Shown here piece after piece: positions 60,100 through 64,000 of a DNA stretch of 64,000 nt. How positions within the stretch are numbered: position 1 is the first letter of the stretch; every line of letters starts with the position of its first letter. This stretch comes from Strongylocentrotus purpuratus (Eukaryota > Echinodermata > Echinoidea > Camarodonta > Strongylocentrotidae), in assembly GCF_000002235.5 (NCBI RefSeq), contig NW_022145606.1, positions 16,305,754 through 16,369,753 on the forward strand. The letters are read 5' to 3'. Made by a program: the position numbers and the translations under genes. The notes beneath the pieces are model-generated. The model worked only from the letters and a program-made list of their open reading frames with translations, did no database searches and was not told where the DNA came from.

Positions 60100-61460
60100 G
60101 GTGTTCGCCGACACCCCCTCTCCCGGCCTTGCAGTATTCAAAACAAAATTATGAATAGCTGGTATCTCTTTGGTATAACTGTAATCATACATACCCCTTG
60201 TAAATTTAAGGTGTATTCTCTTCTTCCCCCCCCCCCCGTAAATCAAGAGAGAAAGTCGGACAGGTTGAATACTTTTATATGTATATGCTTTGATATATTA
60301 CATTCTCCAGAAACATAAATCGGGACAAAACATTTTTTTTCACATACTTACAAAATGTACAAAACTTGGTAAGGGTATATGAATAATTTGCTTGTTAACT
60401 GCATGAGTATCTTTAACACCAGACCCTGCTGAAATTGTGGGTGTACCTAACTTCGTAAGTTGAAAGAAAATGTCCAATATAGGCCTACCACCCCCCCCCC
60501 CCACCCCCATCCCATCCTTGAATAATTCCTTGATCTACTCTTGATCAAATAAAATGTGATGGGCGCCACACCTTCGGCTAATTTGTGCAGCTCTAGGCGT
60601 TAGAAGACAAGCTATAGAGGTCACTTGTAACACTCTGTTTGCTTTCTGTGCCTCTCTGCACGGCCATCGCTCGTTTGCCAAGCGTGCAACTTTGCACGAA
60701 ATTACATGCATCAACTGAGGAAAGGATTGCTTTAAAACAATATAATGGCTTTGTAATCTTAACCATTTCCAGTCTTCAATGGCTGCAAGACAAACCGTTT
60801 AATACCGGTATAGAATGATCTTGCACTGGAACAGTAAAACAATCTTGAAGCCTTTAGCATAATTATCTGTCCCATGATCGATTAATAGAGTTTGCCACTG
60901 GGAGATTAGAATTGGAATTAGATCGGAAATATTTATAGTTCAGGGCCAACATAAACGAATAATTATTTGCAAATGATAGGATGTTAAGGTTATAGACTTC
61001 TTATCGTATTGACACTATCTGGTTTTATCGTTGAAAGGCACTAGCATTAAATTTAATTGATTTGTTGCATTAGGCATTAGAAAAGGAACAGACTCAGGAG
61101 CGGTTGTAAAAGAACATTTTTCGGAGAGGGAGGCTGGAGGTTTTTGCATTCATTTTCTACATGTGCCTCGTTGTTTTGTTGGAGGGGGGGGGGGCTTGAA
61201 ATCTTCCACCCCCCCCCCCCCCTTCAGAACCGCTATTTATTATAGATAGATTGCTTCTTTTGGAAGTATTATGCTACATGCAAATTTAACGTCGATCGTT
61301 GCTGTATTTCATTATCCATTGTGCGTTGGCTTTTATCTTTATTTTCTTCGATTTTGTATCAATTATTGTAGGCCTACAGATAAAAGGGTCTATAATTCAT
61401 TTACAAAATGAAACTAATCGGTGCATATAGCGTGGATAATTCCCTATATGATTTAGCATG
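60100..61460. other. No gene recognised
   Basis: Contains C-runs near 60490 and 61210 and a G-run near 61185. No supported coding region or element. Confidence 0.5.
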
Positions 61461-61467
61461 CATGACA

Positions 61468-61480
61468 CCCCCCCCCGCCC

Positions 61481-61512
<32 letters not shown>
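61468..61512 (+). repeat. Poly(C) and (CA)n
   Basis: C7 followed shortly by about 14 CA units. 61513-61980 holds nothing else I recognise. Confidence 0.95.
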
Positions 61513-61514
<2 letters not shown>

Positions 61515-61980
61515 CCCCCTTAAAACAATAGGACAAGGGCGATTCGCCCGCCCCTGTTTTCCAAATTATTATGTCAATAAACAGAATTTGATTGAACAAT
61601 CATACGCAGGCCTGCCTCAGGATAGGCCCTACTTTGAAGTTCATGTATCAATGCCTCATTTTCTTTTTAAGGACACCATAATTACTCTCCTTCTCCGCAA
61701 CAACTTCCTCCCTCTATGTTCCCTTTATGGAGTCAGTTCCGCTTTATGGATTAGCGGTTAGGATAGAATGGATCGAACAGGTTGAAATACCCGCTTATCT
61801 TTCACCAAAGTTCGTGATCTTTTTGCCCTCCAACTTCCTCTCGCGGTCGACTATAAGTGGAGCACATTATCACGTATAGAATGATGATATACCTATATTT
61901 ACATTACTGGTGAGGGATCAATTTGATAAGGCTACTGCTTCCTTTTTCCCAAACTGGCTTTAACGACTGACGATTAAGTA

Positions 61981-62360
61981 CAGGCGCGGATCCAGGAATT
62001 TCTTGCCGGGGGGGGGGGGGGGGGGCACACGGGGGGGGGGGCAACGACTCAGCCAGCCGCTGAATAAGCGGGGGGGGGGGGGTAAGAGGACACTTTTTTT
62101 TTTTCGGTCACGAAATTTTTGAATTTGACATTTTGCTTCGTTGGGGGGGGGGGGGGGTAAGGTCACCTTTTTAGGCAAGCCATTGGCAATTCTCTTTTTT
62201 TTTTTTTAAAAAATAAAAAAAAAAAAAATGTTTGGCCGGGGGGGCACGTCCCTGTTTTTCAGTATATTTTGGGCGAATTTAGGGCTGATTTTAACATATT
62301 TTTTGGCCGGGGGGGGGGGGGGGGGCACGTGCCCCCTGTGCCCCCCTGGATCCGCCACTG
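61981..62360. mobile_element. Poly(G)-rich hAT-like MITE
   Basis: Ends CAGGCGCGGATCCAGGAATT and CCTGGATCCGCCACTG. Four G-runs of 10-18 lie inside. Flanks share only AAGTA, so no clear 8-bp duplication. Same family as 8535-8740, with better preserved ends. Confidence 0.7.
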
Positions 62361-62774
62361 AAGTATGCATTCTAAAGCTTAATTCTTTTTGTTCTGCAAC
62401 AGGTAGGTAAAAACGTTGTGATGTGGCATATATGTATTTGCATAAATTAAGTTGACGAATTTTGCATTTTTTTCTCAATGAAGGAAAATCGTTGCATACA
62501 AAGAAAAGGAGAAAACTTAAGAAAAGCTCAGGACTTGACCTGATAAAATGGCCCATGCAGTGTAGCTAGGTAACGTGAAAGAAAAGTTTATAATTTGTTA
62601 ATATATTTATATTTATACTATAAGAAGTGCATGGAAATGAGTATTCATGATAGATTATTTCATTATCTAAATTAGGCCTAATAAGATAAATAAGAAATGA
62701 TGAAATAGATGATAATGATATCAATATGAATGTTTTCTGAAACAGATGTACTGTATGGCGCCATACAAAATAAT
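62361..62774. other. Nothing recognised
   Basis: AT-rich sequence with no supported feature. Confidence 0.5.
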
Positions 62775-62850
62775 GCTGTTCATCATCATGATCATCAATA
62801 TGATTTATATAGCGCTCTCACCGTCCAATGTTTCACAGCGGTTTATAAGA
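62775..62850 (-). repeat. L2/SINE-type tail
   Basis: Reverse strand: AAACCGCTGTGAAACATTG..GAGCGCTATATAAATCATAT then ATGATG repeats. Characteristic L2-like 3' end. Confidence 0.6.
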
Positions 62851-63039
62851 TATGAAGGTGGAAAAATCAGTTCAATAAATATACGTCTTGAAGTGTTTCT
62901 TAAAAGATTACATGAGTCTGAGACTTCACTACTAGTTTCCCAAATAAATCTAATGAATGTGATTAGGAATGCATCCATCCATACGACCCCCCCCCCCCCC
63001 ACAGCCCTCACACTATTTTATATGGCCTTATTTCTTATA

Positions 63040-63660
63040 ATTTGCATTTCCTCCATCCGATATTTCCTGTGCGCCCACATCCATAATCTAGTATCACCAT
63101 GCATAGCCATGGGGGCAGTGACACTAACGAGACCGATACCAGACCGGACAGAAAATATCAATTTTTTAGTTTTTAAATGTTTGTATAAGGTGTTCTTTTT
63201 CCTCAATACTAGATGTAGTACATTATAATCAAAATCATGAAATTTACCTCGTACTTTACGTCACATTCAGAATAATCAAAATACGATACAAAAGTATAAT
63301 TCTTAATCAACATCAATTGCTAAACAAAACAACTCTTTCATATATTTCATTATTCATATATTTCCTCATTCGTTTAACACAATAAGAGATGGGGTCGGTT
63401 TGTAATCGGTGTGGAGTCGGTTTAGCGGTGTGACTGAGGTTTATACAAATTTAATTATCACGATCTGATAACATTTTGACCGATACATAATATATATAAT
63501 ATTAAAGTACTTTTACCATTGCATTTCCTCAATCTGATATTTCCCGTGCACCCATATTCATTGTCTAGTCTCCCCATGACTTTCGCTTGAGGTATGAGAG
63601 ACAAAAAGAAAGAAAATATTATACGATCTGATAAGATTTTGACCTACTTATAGGCCTACA
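63040..63660 (+). repeat. Diverged direct repeat, period ~480 bp
   Basis: TTGCATTTCCTCCATCCGAT..CCTGTGCGCCCACAT at 63040 and TTGCATTTCCTCAATCTGAT..CCCGTGCACCCATAT at 63519. ACGATCTGATAA.ATTTTGACC also occurs near 63461 and 63622. No gene is recognised to the window end. Confidence 0.65.
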
Positions 63661-64000
63661 CGCGGCGTTGCTTCCTGTTACATGCTGATCGAGGGTCATC
63701 CAACTTTCCCTTTCTCTTCAAAAAGTAAAACTAAAACCCAAACAAATTAAAAGAATAGTATTTACAATAGCATTTAGAAATAACAAAGGAATCTACAGAA
63801 ATAAACTCCATTCAGTTATTCCTTGGCAATAGTACAGCGCTGTATAGAAGAATATTAATATTAAGCGCTTTATATTTTCATTTCGCAGGCTTGCATACTG
63901 GAGCAACGAGACAAGAGCGTAAGCTTCACCTAACCCGGCTAATGGGGCGTTGCAAGAAAATTGCAAATTTGCAATTGTTCGCAACTCAACTATCTTGCAA

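Noticed and set aside
59685-60318. Arg/Glu-rich and Ser/Leu-rich frames
   Set aside because: Translations of the GA/GACA microsatellite.
1-64000. LTR retroelements, endogenous virus-like elements or Polintons
   Set aside because: I found no paired long terminal repeats, capsid, integrase, protease or envelope-like sequence. The reverse-transcriptase remnants seen are all of non-LTR type.

Overview
The window is animal nuclear DNA, most probably from a marine deuterostome and best fitting a sea urchin. The reasons are one intron-rich metabolic gene with animal-type splice sites, CR1/L2-like and RTE-like LINE fragments, tRNA-derived SINE sequence, very many small terminal-inverted-repeat (TIR) elements, long poly(G) tracts, and a dispersed TACATGTA motif. 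The species is an inference from this texture; nothing seen is diagnostic. There is no sign of an operon, a prokaryotic gene, a CRISPR array, or a retrovirus-like or capsid-bearing element.

Layout. Bases 1-16000 (copy A) and 16846-32990 (copy B) are two near-identical versions of one ~16 kb segment. They lie head to tail across a gap of exactly 500 N (16001-16500). They differ by scattered substitutions, homopolymer and microsatellite lengths, and one replaced block. This looks like two alleles placed side by side by an assembler, although a true tandem duplication is possible. The segment holds no gene I recognise. It carries an RTE-like LINE fragment, two fold-back elements (one with a hAT-like element inserted and an 8-bp target duplication), a diverged tandem pair of ~0.55 kb units rich in telomere-like TAACCC, a ~580 bp ATC/ACC microsatellite, and a few exon-like pieces flanked by splice signals.

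Bases 33000-42600 are gene-poor: a tRNA-derived SINE, a two-unit ~250 bp tandem repeat, poly(G)/poly(C)-bounded elements, hairpin MITEs, two MITEs of a TTAA-flanked type, and a CR1/Jockey-group LINE fragment on the minus strand.

Bases 43740-51421 (+) hold the only confidently identified gene: MRI1, methylthioribose-1-phosphate isomerase of the methionine salvage pathway. It has six coding exons and 355 codons, and both catalytic residues (Cys164 and Asp244) are present. Its third coding exon has an in-frame TAG. Three of its six coding exons are accompanied by extra partial copies that cross an exon/intron boundary: an eight-unit 130-bp array upstream of exon 1 (each unit carrying an exon fragment plus the splice acceptor), two extra copies of the 3' part of exon 2 with its donor, and two degraded copies of the 3' part of exon 4 with its donor. 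MITEs, an L2/CR1-like LINE and a ~165 bp CT tract fill the introns; one MITE begins within the exon 5 splice donor. This pattern is the most unusual feature of the window.

Bases 51422-64000 are intergenic: further MITEs (including members of families seen inside MRI1), a ~0.8 kb element with five ~150-bp internal repeats, poly(G)-rich hAT-like elements, LINE/SINE tails and GA/GACA microsatellites. No further gene is recognised there.
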